A DNA stretch of 33,433 nt from Opitutaceae bacterium (GCA_025360455.1 JANYCF010000344.1:1-33433), one strand, 5' to 3'; positions 25,832-33,332 are shown, counted from the first letter of the stretch. Notes: a model not told the origin generated them from the letters alone. Translations and numbers: made by a program.

Positions 25832-27292
25832 ATGCTCAGCGGTATGATTCCCCCTCCGTCATCTCCGCGCCGGACTCCTCGCTCCCTCGAAAAAATCGCT
25901 CTCTGGCATCTGCTGATTTTAATCGTAGGCCTGTCGTGGGCGTTCGGCGGACAAATCGGCTGGGCGCGTCAGGCGCTGCTCGTCTGGGGTACCGTCGGTA
26001 TGGGCATTTTCGTTTATGCTTTCTTGCGTTCTGCACCAAGCCACGGCTTGCCCTCAGCCCGCCGCTACGCCTGCTTTCATCTCTGGCCTCTTGCCTTGTT
26101 TGATCTGGCCGTCGGTTTGAGCTGCTTGAATCCCAGTTTTCAAAATTTCAGCAGTCACGGAGAACTTTACTTCAAGCTCTCGACTCCACCCTACGCGTGG
26201 CTGCCCAGTTCCGCGCGACCCGATCTGTCCCTGCGCGAATTATGGCAGTTTAACGCGATCATCCTCTCCTGCTACAATCTCGTACTCATCGTGCGCAGTC
26301 GGCGCACCTTGAGGAAACTGCTGCTTATCCTCGCGGCCAACTCCGTTCTGCTCGCCATCTTTGGCACCTTCCAGAAATTCGCCAACTCCACCAGTCCCTG
26401 GTTCGGTCTGGTCGAAACCAAGCAGAATTTCTTTTTCTCGACCTTCGTCTATCATAACCACTGGGGTGCTTTCACGCTGCTCATCACCGGTGCCTGCTTG
26501 GGATTGTTGTTTCATTTCTGGAAACGCGGGGGCTATCGCGATCTCTGGCATTCGCCCGTTTTGGCCGGAGGCATTGCCACGCTCTTGCTCACCGTGACCA
26601 TTCCCCTCTCCGCTTCACGCTCGTCCACCTTCCTGCTCGGCATCCTTCTTTTCATTGCCGTGGTGCATGGCATCGTCTGGTTGATTCAGCAACGTCAGGC
26701 TCGTCACGAATCCGCCACTCCGCCCGTCCTCGCCTTGGTGATTGCTGGTGTCCTCGCCGTGACCGCGATTATTTATCTTAGCCAGGATGTGATCGCCCGT
26801 CGCACCCAACTGACCACCGACCAGCTCAACCACATCCGCACCGAAGACACCTTGAATTCCCGTCTTACACTCTACCGCGACACTTGGCGGACTGCGACCG
26901 TCAAACCCTGGTTCGGCTGGGGCCTCGAAACCTACGGGGATGTTTTCCGCATCTACAATTCCCAGCGCGCGGTCGAATCTTGGTTTGGGCAACCGTATTA
27001 TCGCGAAGCCCACAGCGACTGGCTGCAATCATTCGCCGAGTCCGGCGTGATCGGCACCTCTTTGCTTGTTCTGCTTGGACTCATGCCGCTCTGGCCAGTC
27101 CGCGCCCGGGTGCTTCGCTCCGCTTTGCCGCGCTACCTCCTGCTCGGCTGCACGCTGGTGTTGCTCTATGCGTGGGTGGAATTCCCCTTTGCCAATCCTG
27201 CGGTGATGCTCGCTTTTTGGTGCTGCCTCTACACCGCCACCCACTACGCCACACTCGACCCCGAGCGCCGGGCCCATCAGAAAGCTTCCTGA
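25832..27292 (+). CDS. O-antigen ligase family membrane protein (WaaL/Wzy_C-like)
   Basis: This 486-residue polytopic protein has about ten to twelve membrane spans. Evidence for the O-antigen ligase superfamily is YHNHWGAFTLL in the middle, SASRSSTFLLG in a following helix, and the large periplasmic loop with REAHSDWLQSFAESG (near 392-406), whose histidine is the conserved functional residue of Wzy_C proteins. It would transfer an undecaprenyl-linked glycan to lipid A core or another acceptor, or polymerise it. The two roles cannot be separated by sequence. The ATG at 25832 is chosen; the ATG at 25844 or a TTG at 25775 are alternatives, and none has a clear ribosome binding site. Confidence 0.78.
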   Translation: MLSGMIPPPSSPRRTPRSLEKIALWHLLILIVGLSWAFGGQIGWARQALLVWGTVGMGIFVYAFLRSAPSHGLPSARRYACFHLWPLALFDLAVGLSCLNPSFQNFSSHGELYFKLSTPPYAWLPSSARPDLSLRELWQFNAIILSCYNLVLIVRSRRTLRKLLLILAANSVLLAIFGTFQKFANSTSPWFGLVETKQNFFFSTFVYHNHWGAFTLLITGACLGLLFHFWKRGGYRDLWHSPVLAGGIATLLLTVTIPLSASRSSTFLLGILLFIAVVHGIVWLIQQRQARHESATPPVLALVIAGVLAVTAIIYLSQDVIARRTQLTTDQLNHIRTEDTLNSRLTLYRDTWRTATVKPWFGWGLETYGDVFRIYNSQRAVESWFGQPYYREAHSDWLQSFAESGVIGTSLLVLLGLMPLWPVRARVLRSALPRYLLLGCTLVLLYAWVEFPFANPAVMLAFWCCLYTATHYATLDPERRAHQKAS

Positions 27293-27293
27293 C

Positions 27294-28166
27294 ATGTCCA
27301 CCCGCGCTCCCATTTCTGTGCTGATTCCGGTGAAAAACGAAGCCGCTAATCTCGCCGCCTGCCTCGCCTCAGTGGCTTTCTGCGACGAAATCGTGGTCAT
27401 AGATTCCGGCAGCACCGATGGCACGCCGGCCATTGCCGAAAAGGCCGGCGCACATCTGGTCGATTTCAAGTGGGACGGAAATTTTCCCAAGAAAAAAAAC
27501 TGGGCGCTGGCCAATATCCCGTGGAAGCACGACTGGGTTTTCATCATCGACGCCGACGAGCGCGCCACACCCGAACTCGCGCAGGCCATGATCGCCATCG
27601 CTACTTCACCGGCCGTCGCTCCCCACGGCTACTACGTCAACCGGCGTTTCTGGTTCCTCGACGGCTGGCTCAATCACTGCGGCTATTTCCCCAGCTGGAA
27701 TCTGCGCTTTTTCCGTCACACGCTCGGCCGCTACGAACAACCCGCCGCCACGGCCGCCACCGGTAGCGGCGACAACGAGGTCCACGAGCACGTCGTGCTG
27801 CAAGGCCAAGCCGGTTACTTGCCCGGCGAGATGGAGCACTACGCCTTTCCCGATATTTCCACCTGGGTCGAGAAGCACAATCGCTACAGCAATTGGGAAG
27901 CCCGGGTGCAGCACGAGGAGACCGGAAAATCCGCCGGCACCCAGTCGCTCGATGCCGGCCTCGCCCGCAAACGCAGCTTGCGCCGGCTCGCGTGGCGGCT
28001 GCCTTTTCGGCCGACCTTGCGCTTTTTTTATCATTACGTTTGGCGCACGGGATTTCTCGATGGCTACCGAGGTTTTGTTTTCTGCCGGTTGATGGCGTGG
28101 TACGAATTCCTTAACGCCACCAAAGCCGCAGAACTGCGTCGCGCGCCCGGCACTCACCGCCAGTAA
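27294..28166 (+). CDS. Glycosyltransferase family 2, WaaE/KdtX-like
   Basis: This 290-residue GT-A enzyme has IPVKNEAANL (11-20), IDSGSTDGT (36-44), FPKKKNWAL (64-72) and the metal-binding DADER (86-90). The order and spacing resemble the WaaE/KdtX beta-glucosyltransferase group, which adds a sugar to LPS core heptose, but many capsule enzymes share the pattern. The later part is basic with aromatic residues (FFYHYVWRTGFLDGYRGF) and may be membrane-associated. It follows the ligase-like gene by one base. Core versus O-antigen function is open. Confidence 0.87.
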   Translation: MSTRAPISVLIPVKNEAANLAACLASVAFCDEIVVIDSGSTDGTPAIAEKAGAHLVDFKWDGNFPKKKNWALANIPWKHDWVFIIDADERATPELAQAMIAIATSPAVAPHGYYVNRRFWFLDGWLNHCGYFPSWNLRFFRHTLGRYEQPAATAATGSGDNEVHEHVVLQGQAGYLPGEMEHYAFPDISTWVEKHNRYSNWEARVQHEETGKSAGTQSLDAGLARKRSLRRLAWRLPFRPTLRFFYHYVWRTGFLDGYRGFVFCRLMAWYEFLNATKAAELRRAPGTHRQ

Positions 28167-28177
28167 ACCATAGTATT

Positions 28178-29398
28178 TTGTCCAAGCCCCGGATCATTTT
28201 CGTTAATCGCGTCTATCGCCCCTCCACCGAGGCCACGGCGCAATTGCTCACCGATCTCGCCGAAGGCCTCGCCGCGCGCGGCTGGGAAATCCACATCATC
28301 GCCGCCGGTGCCAATACCGGCCCGCTCTCCGGCGTGACCATTCATCGCACCGGGCAAAATGATAAAAATAGCGGTCTGATTTCTCGCGCCGGAAATTACC
28401 TTGGCTTCCTGCGCGCCGCCCGACGCCTCTTAACCACGCTCGCCCAGCCTGGGGATATTGTCGTACTCAAAACCGATCCGCCTTTACTCGCGGCGTGTGC
28501 GACCGGGATCGCTTTGCGTCGCGGCGCCAACGTGGTGCATTGGATTCAGGACATTTATCCGGAAATCCTCCCGCAACATATCGGCGCGTGGGCCGGACTC
28601 CCCCTGCTCCCACTCAAATGGGCGCGCAATCGCGCGTGGCGTGCGGCCTCCCTCTGCCTGCCCGTCGGTGACGACATGCGCAGCACTGTCGAAAAACAGG
28701 GCGTGCCTGCCGACCAAGTCATCGTGGTCCCTAACTGGGCACCACGTGAGCTCCACGCCATTCCGCCCAACGACGCTATCCTCGCCTATCGGCAAAGAGA
28801 AAATCTGCCGAACGGTTTTATCGTCGGCTACTCCGGCAATCTCGGGCGCGTCCATGAATTCGACACCTTTCTCTCCGCCGCCCAACTCCTGCGCGCCGAC
28901 CACGCTGCACTCGCCTGCACCTTTCGTCTCACCGCTTCAGGTCCGCAGCTCCCCGCCGTCACCGCCGCCAAAGCCGAATATCAACTGGATAATATTCTCC
29001 TCAGTCCTCCGGTGCCTCGCCCCGATCTCGCTCTTTCCCTCGCCGCTTGCTCGGCGCACCTGGTGACCCTGAAGCCGGGGTTCGAAGCCCTCGTCAATCC
29101 CAGCAAACTCACCGGCATTCTCGCCGCCGGTCGTCCGGTATTATTTGTCGGTCCGCCTCACTCCGCACTGGCCCGCTTCATCGCAGAGGAAAAAATCGGC
29201 GCCGTCATCGCCCCCGGAGATGCCGCCAAATTATCCGTCACGATCCAGCGATGGGCCGCCCATGATGGAGCCGAAGCCGTCGCCCTCGGCCAGTGCGCCC
29301 GTGCCTGCTACGAGCACCACTTCACCTTCGCCGCCGCCCTGGACCAGTGGGAAAAATTACTAAACGGCCTTCCTGACAAACCCCATGCCTCAAAGTAG
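28178..29398 (+). CDS. Glycosyltransferase family 4, WbuB/WcaI-like
   Basis: This 406-residue GT-B enzyme opens KPRIIFVNRVYRPSTEATAQ, close to WcaI/WbuB-type openings. It has HWIQDIYPEI near 120, then FIVGYSGNLGRVHEFDTF at the start of the donor half and NPSKLTGILAAGRPVLF near the end. The start is TTG at 28178; no ATG or GTG lies between the previous stop and the conserved first strand. The TAG stop (29396-29398) lies inside the left arm of a palindromic repeat, so the current C-terminus may have been set by the repeat's insertion. Confidence 0.85.
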   Translation: MSKPRIIFVNRVYRPSTEATAQLLTDLAEGLAARGWEIHIIAAGANTGPLSGVTIHRTGQNDKNSGLISRAGNYLGFLRAARRLLTTLAQPGDIVVLKTDPPLLAACATGIALRRGANVVHWIQDIYPEILPQHIGAWAGLPLLPLKWARNRAWRAASLCLPVGDDMRSTVEKQGVPADQVIVVPNWAPRELHAIPPNDAILAYRQRENLPNGFIVGYSGNLGRVHEFDTFLSAAQLLRADHAALACTFRLTASGPQLPAVTAAKAEYQLDNILLSPPVPRPDLALSLAACSAHLVTLKPGFEALVNPSKLTGILAAGRPVLFVGPPHSALARFIAEEKIGAVIAPGDAAKLSVTIQRWAAHDGAEAVALGQCARACYEHHFTFAAALDQWEKLLNGLPDKPHASK

Positions 29399-29449
29399 CG
29401 CAGGCTTCCAGCCTGCTTTCCCACCAGCAGGCAAGATGCCTGCGCTACT
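29394..29449. repeat. Nested palindromic intergenic repeat (REP/BIME-like)
   Basis: Left arm 29394-29417 and right arm 29426-29449 are inverted copies, matching at 19 of 24 positions, around an 8-base loop. The five mismatches form one internal bulge. Each arm is itself palindromic: GCAGGC-N5-GCCTGC occurs in both. The element can therefore fold as one long hairpin or as two adjacent hairpins. It starts inside the last codons of the upstream gene and supplies its TAG stop. The structure could also act as an attenuator or RNA stabiliser before the sugar transferase gene, but it lacks a T-run directly after the stem. Confidence 0.8.
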
Positions 29450-29512
29450 CTTCTTGTCCTCTCGCTAAACCATAGTTGCCACGCCCCGCCCCTCGGCTTT
29501 GCCTAACCACCC

Positions 29513-30877
29513 ATGCGCCGGATAAAACGCACCGCTCTGCTTCTGATGCTGCTCGATACCCTCGCGGTCGTCGTTTGCTTCAATCTGGTCGCTTACTTCC
29601 GCCATCTGAACATCCCCATCGTCGCTCCCCTGCAACTGCCGGTGCTGATGTTTCTCCTCGGAGTTTATCTGATCGATGGTTACAGCGCCCGCACCGACAT
29701 GCTGTCGATCACCTACACCTCACTCCATGTGATCGCGCTGATCGGGGTGATGCTCCTCACCCTGACTCTGACCTACGTTTTCATTCCCCCCGGCTTCACC
29801 CTTCAAACCAGTCGTATCGTCACCTCCGTCAGCTATCTGCTCCTGATTCCGGTCACTCTGAGTTATCGTCGCGCCCTCAATTTCCGCGCCACCCGCTGGC
29901 AGCAACAACGCTATTTTATTTTTCTCGGCAGTCCCGAAAGCTGTCTCTCTTTCAAAGAAGAGTGTCGCAAAAATCACATGCGTCAGGCCGTCCTTTACGC
30001 CACGCTCGAATCTTTCACTCGGCCCATTCAGCCCACCAATCCCGCCATCTCTGTCCCCCCCTTCGGCGATGTGGTGGATTACCTCGTCGAGTATGCCGGC
30101 CGCCTCGATGCCATCATCCTTCGGGAAACCAACGTCGAGCTGCCCGATCTCGTCGCGCAAAAACTCATGGCCCTGCAATTCTCCGGTGTCCCCACCTACA
30201 CGCTCGAACTTTTCCATCAAGTCTACTGGCGCAAAATCCCCCTCTACCGCCTCAACCAAACCTGGCTCTTTCAGGAAGGTTTTCAAATCGCCCGTGAGCC
30301 CGTCTTCGAACGCATGAAACGCCTCAGCGACCTCCTGCTCGCCAGCCTCGGCCTGCTCCTGTTCGCTCCCTTTTTTCCTTTCATCGCGCTCGCCATCTGG
30401 GCCACCGATCGCGGCCCCGTTTTTTTTCACCAAACCCGCGTCGGCCGCAATCGCGTCCTCTTTGCAGCCGTCAAACTCCGCACGATGCGCGAGCATTCCG
30501 CCGGCTCCTCTTACACGCAGGAAAATGATCAACGCATCACCACCGTCGGACGCTTCCTCCGCGCCACCCGGCTCGACGAGGTCCCCCAACTTTGGAATGT
30601 CCTCCGCGGTGAAATGAGTCTGATCGGCCCGCGCGCCGAGTGGGTGAAACTTGTCGAAGAGTACGAGCAAAAAATCCCCTGCTATCATTTCCGCCACCTC
30701 GTGAAGCCCGGCATCACCGGTTGGGCGCAGGTCAACTACACCTACGGCGCCAGCATGGAAGACACCCTGCGCAAACTGGAATACGATTTGTACTACCTGC
30801 GCTATTACTCCTTGGTCCTCGACGCCTCCATCGTCCTAAAAACCATCCAAGTCATGCTCTTCGGCAAAGGCCGGTGA
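29513..30877 (+). CDS. Polyprenyl-phosphate sugar-1-phosphate transferase (initiating enzyme)
   Basis: This 454-residue enzyme moves a sugar-1-phosphate from a nucleotide sugar to undecaprenyl phosphate at the inner membrane, the first step of glycan assembly. Four N-terminal membrane helices lie within about 5-125, then a CoA-binding-like central domain. A further membrane helix (KRLSDLLLASLGLLLFAPF) leads into the catalytic domain with GPVFFHQTRVG, KLRTM (321-325), the DE pair D355/E356 in RLDEVPQLWNVLRGEMS, LIGPRAE and PGITGWAQVNYTYG. This is the long WbaP/WcaJ-type architecture. Lying last, after a repeat, it may have its own control. The sugar is unknown. Confidence 0.92.
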   Translation: MRRIKRTALLLMLLDTLAVVVCFNLVAYFRHLNIPIVAPLQLPVLMFLLGVYLIDGYSARTDMLSITYTSLHVIALIGVMLLTLTLTYVFIPPGFTLQTSRIVTSVSYLLLIPVTLSYRRALNFRATRWQQQRYFIFLGSPESCLSFKEECRKNHMRQAVLYATLESFTRPIQPTNPAISVPPFGDVVDYLVEYAGRLDAIILRETNVELPDLVAQKLMALQFSGVPTYTLELFHQVYWRKIPLYRLNQTWLFQEGFQIAREPVFERMKRLSDLLLASLGLLLFAPFFPFIALAIWATDRGPVFFHQTRVGRNRVLFAAVKLRTMREHSAGSSYTQENDQRITTVGRFLRATRLDEVPQLWNVLRGEMSLIGPRAEWVKLVEEYEQKIPCYHFRHLVKPGITGWAQVNYTYGASMEDTLRKLEYDLYYLRYYSLVLDASIVLKTIQVMLFGKGR

Positions 30878-30882
30878 GAACC

Positions 30883-30968
30883 CAAGTATCAAGTGACAAG
30901 TTTCAAGTACCAAACGAGTGTCCGATTTCATCCGTTTCTTGTCCCTTGTAACTTAAACCTTGGTACTT
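30883..30968. repeat. Imperfect inverted repeat between the sugar transferase and flavoprotein genes
   Basis: A purine-rich AAGTATCAAGTGACAAG stretch (30883-30899) and its extension to 30916 match the reverse complement of 30935-30968 at about two thirds of positions. Both arms are built from CAAG-containing decamer-like units. It fills most of the 122-base intergenic region. It could form a long imperfect hairpin and separate the two transcription units, but no terminator T-run is present. I recall similar AAGT/CAAG intergenic repeats from related genomes; that is memory, not tested here. Confidence 0.45.
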
Positions 30969-30999
30969 TCTGAGCACCCAACATTCAGTCTCAAAAAAC

Positions 31000-32397
31000 A
31001 TGAAAAAGAAAGCGAAGGCCTACGATCTCATCTGCCTCGGCGGTGGCAGCGCCGGTTTCAACGCCGCCCGACTCGCCGCCAGCTTCGGCCGGAAAGTGGC
31101 CATCATCGACGGCGCCAAGGAACTCGGCGGCCTCTGTATTCTGCGCGGCTGCATGCCCTCCAAGACGCTCCTCTACACCGCCGAGATGCTCCACAACGCC
31201 CGCCACGCCGATCGCTTCGGCCTGATCGTCAAAGGTGCCAAAGCCGACATGCCGGCCGTTCACGCCCGCAAGCAACAAATCATCGGCTCCTTCGCCGACT
31301 ACCGGCTCCAAGCTCTCACCACGGGCAAATTCGATCTGATCCGCTCCTACGCGCGTTTCCTCGACGCCCACACCCTGGAACTCGCCGATGGCCGCAAACT
31401 CCACGCCAAGTACATCCTGATCGGCACCGGTTCCAAGGTCAGCATCCCGCCCGTGCCCGGATTGCGCGACACGCCCTTCTGGATCAGCGACGATGTACTC
31501 GATTTGGATTTCGTCCCCAAGAGTGTGATCGTACTCGGCGGCGGCATCGTCGCCTGCGAACTCGCCCAATACCTCAGCCGCATCGGTTCGAAGGTCACGC
31601 TCATCCAACGCAGCCCAAACATCCTGCGCGACCACTCCGACGCCGCCTCCACCGTCGTGCAAAAAACCTTTGTCGATGAAGGCATCGAACTCTTCACCGA
31701 CACGAAGCTGCTGCAAATCACCCGGGAGAAAAAAGGCGTCGCCGTCGCTTTTCAACACGAAGGCAAGACCATCATCCGCCGCGCCGCCCACCTCTTTAAC
31801 GCCCTCGGTCGCGAACCCAACACCGCTGGACTTAATCTCGCCGCCGCCGGAGTGAAGACGCGACCCGACGGACAAATCCTTATTAATCGCTGGCAGCAGA
31901 CCAGCGCCCCGCACATCTACGCTGCGGGCGATTGCTCCGGTCCGGCCGAGATTGTCCACATCGCCATCCAGCAAGCCGAGCTCGCCGCGCACCACGCGTG
32001 CAAACGAAAAGGCCTCAAGCCGATTGATTGGACACAACTCCTCAACGTGGTCTTCACCGATCCCCAACTCGCCACCGTCGGCCAACTCGAACGCGATCTT
32101 AAGGCGAAGAAAATCAAATATCTCGTCGCTTCCTATCCCTTCGATGATCACGGCAAGTCCATTTTAATGGAAGCCAAGTACGGCTACGTGAAAGTGATCG
32201 CGGCGCCCAAGAGCGGGCGCATCCTCGGCGCCGAGATCGTCGGCAAGGACGCCGGAGAATTGATCCACTGTTTCGCCGTTGCCCTCGCGCTGCGCGCCAC
32301 CGTCCAAGCCATGCTCCGCGCCCCGTGGTACCACCCCACCCTCGCCGAAATCATCACGTATCCGCTCGAAGAGTTAGCCGAGCAGATTAAGCGCTAG
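31000..32397 (+). CDS. FAD-dependent pyridine nucleotide-disulfide oxidoreductase
   Basis: This 465-residue flavoprotein belongs to the class I disulfide reductase family (dihydrolipoyl dehydrogenase, mercuric reductase, glutathione reductase). FAD binding is LGGGSAGFNAA (13-23). The redox cysteines are C46 and C51 in CILRGC, with the expected four-residue spacing but not the usual CVNVGC. NAD(P) binding is VIVLGGGIVACEL in the middle, the second FAD motif is IYAAGDC, and the C-terminal base pair is H445/E450 in YHPTLAE, needed across the dimer. All catalytic elements are present, so it should be active. The substrate is open: no 2-oxoacid dehydrogenase, mer or glutathione genes are nearby. 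It is probably outside the glycan operon. Confidence 0.88.
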   Translation: MKKKAKAYDLICLGGGSAGFNAARLAASFGRKVAIIDGAKELGGLCILRGCMPSKTLLYTAEMLHNARHADRFGLIVKGAKADMPAVHARKQQIIGSFADYRLQALTTGKFDLIRSYARFLDAHTLELADGRKLHAKYILIGTGSKVSIPPVPGLRDTPFWISDDVLDLDFVPKSVIVLGGGIVACELAQYLSRIGSKVTLIQRSPNILRDHSDAASTVVQKTFVDEGIELFTDTKLLQITREKKGVAVAFQHEGKTIIRRAAHLFNALGREPNTAGLNLAAAGVKTRPDGQILINRWQQTSAPHIYAAGDCSGPAEIVHIAIQQAELAAHHACKRKGLKPIDWTQLLNVVFTDPQLATVGQLERDLKAKKIKYLVASYPFDDHGKSILMEAKYGYVKVIAAPKSGRILGAEIVGKDAGELIHCFAVALALRATVQAMLRAPWYHPTLAEIITYPLEELAEQIKR

Positions 32398-32417
32398 GAC
32401 CGGAGATTTTTTGGTAG

Positions 32418-32439
32418 GGCGGTTTATCCCTAAACCGCC
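32418..32439. terminator. Stem-loop just after the flavoprotein gene, possible terminator
   Basis: GGCGGTTTA (32418-32426) pairs perfectly with TAAACCGCC (32431-32439) around a TCCC loop, 20 bases after the stop. On the + strand the T-run precedes the stem rather than following it, so it is not a canonical intrinsic terminator. The GGTAGGGCG leader at 32413 recurs at 32582, so it may simply be a repeat unit. It could still contribute to 3'-end formation or mRNA protection. Confidence 0.35.
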
Positions 32440-32457
32440 GCTCCGCCAACACGCGCC

Positions 32458-32494
32458 GTCGCACCGCTCGATGATTACGTAGGGTCGGCCCTTG
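32458..32494 (+). repeat. 37-base direct repeat, copy 1
   Basis: This copy is identical over 37 bases to 32529-32565. The copies are offset by 71 bases and separated by 34 bases of unique sequence. It includes GATGATTACGTAGGGTCGGC. It is not palindromic as a whole. Confidence 0.85.
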
Positions 32495-32528
32495 CCGGAC
32501 GGATGAACGCATCCAAGCGGGGTAACGT

Positions 32529-32565
32529 GTCGCACCGCTCGATGATTACGTAGGGTCGGCCCTTG
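32529..32565 (+). repeat. 37-base direct repeat, copy 2
   Basis: Exact second copy of 32458-32494. The sequence after both copies begins CCTTG and then diverges into related GC-rich text (CCGGACGG versus TGGCCGGG), as expected of two members of a dispersed element rather than a precise recent tandem duplication. Confidence 0.85.
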
Positions 32566-32627
32566 TGGCCGGGCCGTTTCTGGTAGGGCGCACCGTCCCG
32601 ATAAGCTGCAGTGTGCCGTCCTTTCCC

Positions 32628-32661
32628 GTAGCCGTGTTGGAGCGCAGCGACAACGTGGTCC
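32628..32661 (+). repeat. GTAGCCG/GACAACGTGG repeat, copy 1
   Basis: GTAGCCGTGTTGGAGCGCAG followed by CGACAACGTGGTCC. It matches 32933-32966 with only a few differences. A more diverged form (GTAGCCGCGCTTGAGCCGCC then GGCGAAAGCGTGGTCC) lies near 33352-33387, so at least three relatives sit in this kilobase in the same orientation. Confidence 0.75.
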
Positions 32662-32840
32662 GTTTCACGCCGCGCCGTCCTGCCTTAAACTGTAGGCGGA
32701 GCTTTCAAGTCGCGCCGAAGCCAAGCGAAGGCGGAACGCCCCGATGGATTGGCCGCAAAGAAGCCCAGAAAGCGCAAAAGCAGAAAGTCCGTCAGAACCG
32801 CCCACCACCACGTACTCGCGCCGTCACAACATCCTTTCCT

Positions 32841-32867
32841 GTAGGGCTGCTGCTTGCGGCAGCCATT
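32841..32867 (+). repeat. Palindromic interspersed repeat related to the window's left edge
   Basis: GGCTGC (32845-32850) pairs with GCAGCC (32859-32864) around TGCTTGCG. The leader GTAGGG and the TGCTTGC loop match the minus-strand reading of positions 1-23, so the same repeat family borders the glycan locus on both sides, in opposite orientation. Confidence 0.6.
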
Positions 32868-32932
32868 AGGTGGAGCGGCTTGCCCCCAAGACGCTTTCCA
32901 AACCGACGCGCCGCTGCAAGTTCCAGAATGAG

Positions 32933-32990
32933 GTAGCCGCGTTGGAGTGCAGCGACAACGTGGTTCCAGGTGGAGCGTGGCTTTCCGATT
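32933..32990 (+). repeat. GTAGCCG/GACAACGTGG repeat copy 2 with attached CCAGGTGGAGCG unit
   Basis: The first 34 bases repeat 32628-32661. They are followed directly by CCAGGTGGAGCGTGGCTTTC, which recurs in variant form as CCAGGTAGAGCGCGGCCTCC from about 33404 to the window end, where AGCGCG and CGCGCT would form a stem. Two repeat families are thus joined in tandem. Confidence 0.65.
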
Positions 32991-33268
32991 CCGCCAAGCC
33001 GGATCAATGCAGTCAAGAGCTGAGAGTCGAGTGTCCAGAGCCAACCACAAAAGTGAGCCGATTTTCCCGGCAGCCCAAGGCTCGGATCGTCTCTGTAGAT
33101 CTGGCCTCTCAGCTCTCAACTGAATCGTTCCGGCCAAGGCTGCCGCCTACGTCCAAGTGCAACGTCGAGCCGAGACGACGAACAAGCCTGCCGTGTGCTC
33201 TGTCGCGTGCGCAGACTATACGCGACGCCGCTCAGCGCACGTTCACTGCAGAAACAAAGTTCACGCCG

Positions 33269-33332
33269 ACAAAGTAATCTATTAGACTACAAGTGAGCGG
33301 GCGGAATATTGTAGTTTAACAGACTACTTTGT
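33269..33332. repeat. Paired AT-rich palindrome, inverted-repeat element or operator
   Basis: Arms 33269-33292 and 33309-33332 are inverted copies with three mismatches over 24 bases, around a 16-base loop. Each arm contains its own near-palindrome based on GTAGTCTAATAGACTAC (33274-33290 and 33311-33327). If transcribed from the minus strand, two of the mismatches become G-U pairs. It is clearly more AT-rich than its surroundings. Two tandem dyads of this kind could be a repressor-binding region for a gene beyond the window, the ends of a small mobile element, or a terminator-like hairpin. I cannot decide among these. Confidence 0.6.

Noticed and set aside
29720-30697. Antisense open frame (325 codons) opposite the sugar transferase
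   Set aside because: Low-complexity acidic and glycine-rich translation typical of a shadow frame.
30991-32151. Long antisense open frame (386 codons) opposite the flavoprotein gene
   Set aside because: The + strand gene has complete FAD, NAD and disulfide motifs; the antisense product shows no motifs and reflects GC-rich codon bias.
32458-32565. Possible minimal CRISPR (37-base repeats with a 34-base spacer)
   Set aside because: Only two repeats, no further units on either side, the surroundings are other dispersed repeats, and no cas genes are in the window.
32565-33277. Short open frames in the right-end non-coding region on both strands
   Set aside because: They run through repeat units, differ between repeat copies, and lack any recognisable protein feature.
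33269-33332. BlaI/MecI-type operator
   Set aside because: GTAGT and ACTAC half-sites are present, but their order and spacing are the reverse of the TACTACA-TGTAGTA arrangement, so a specific repressor family cannot be named.
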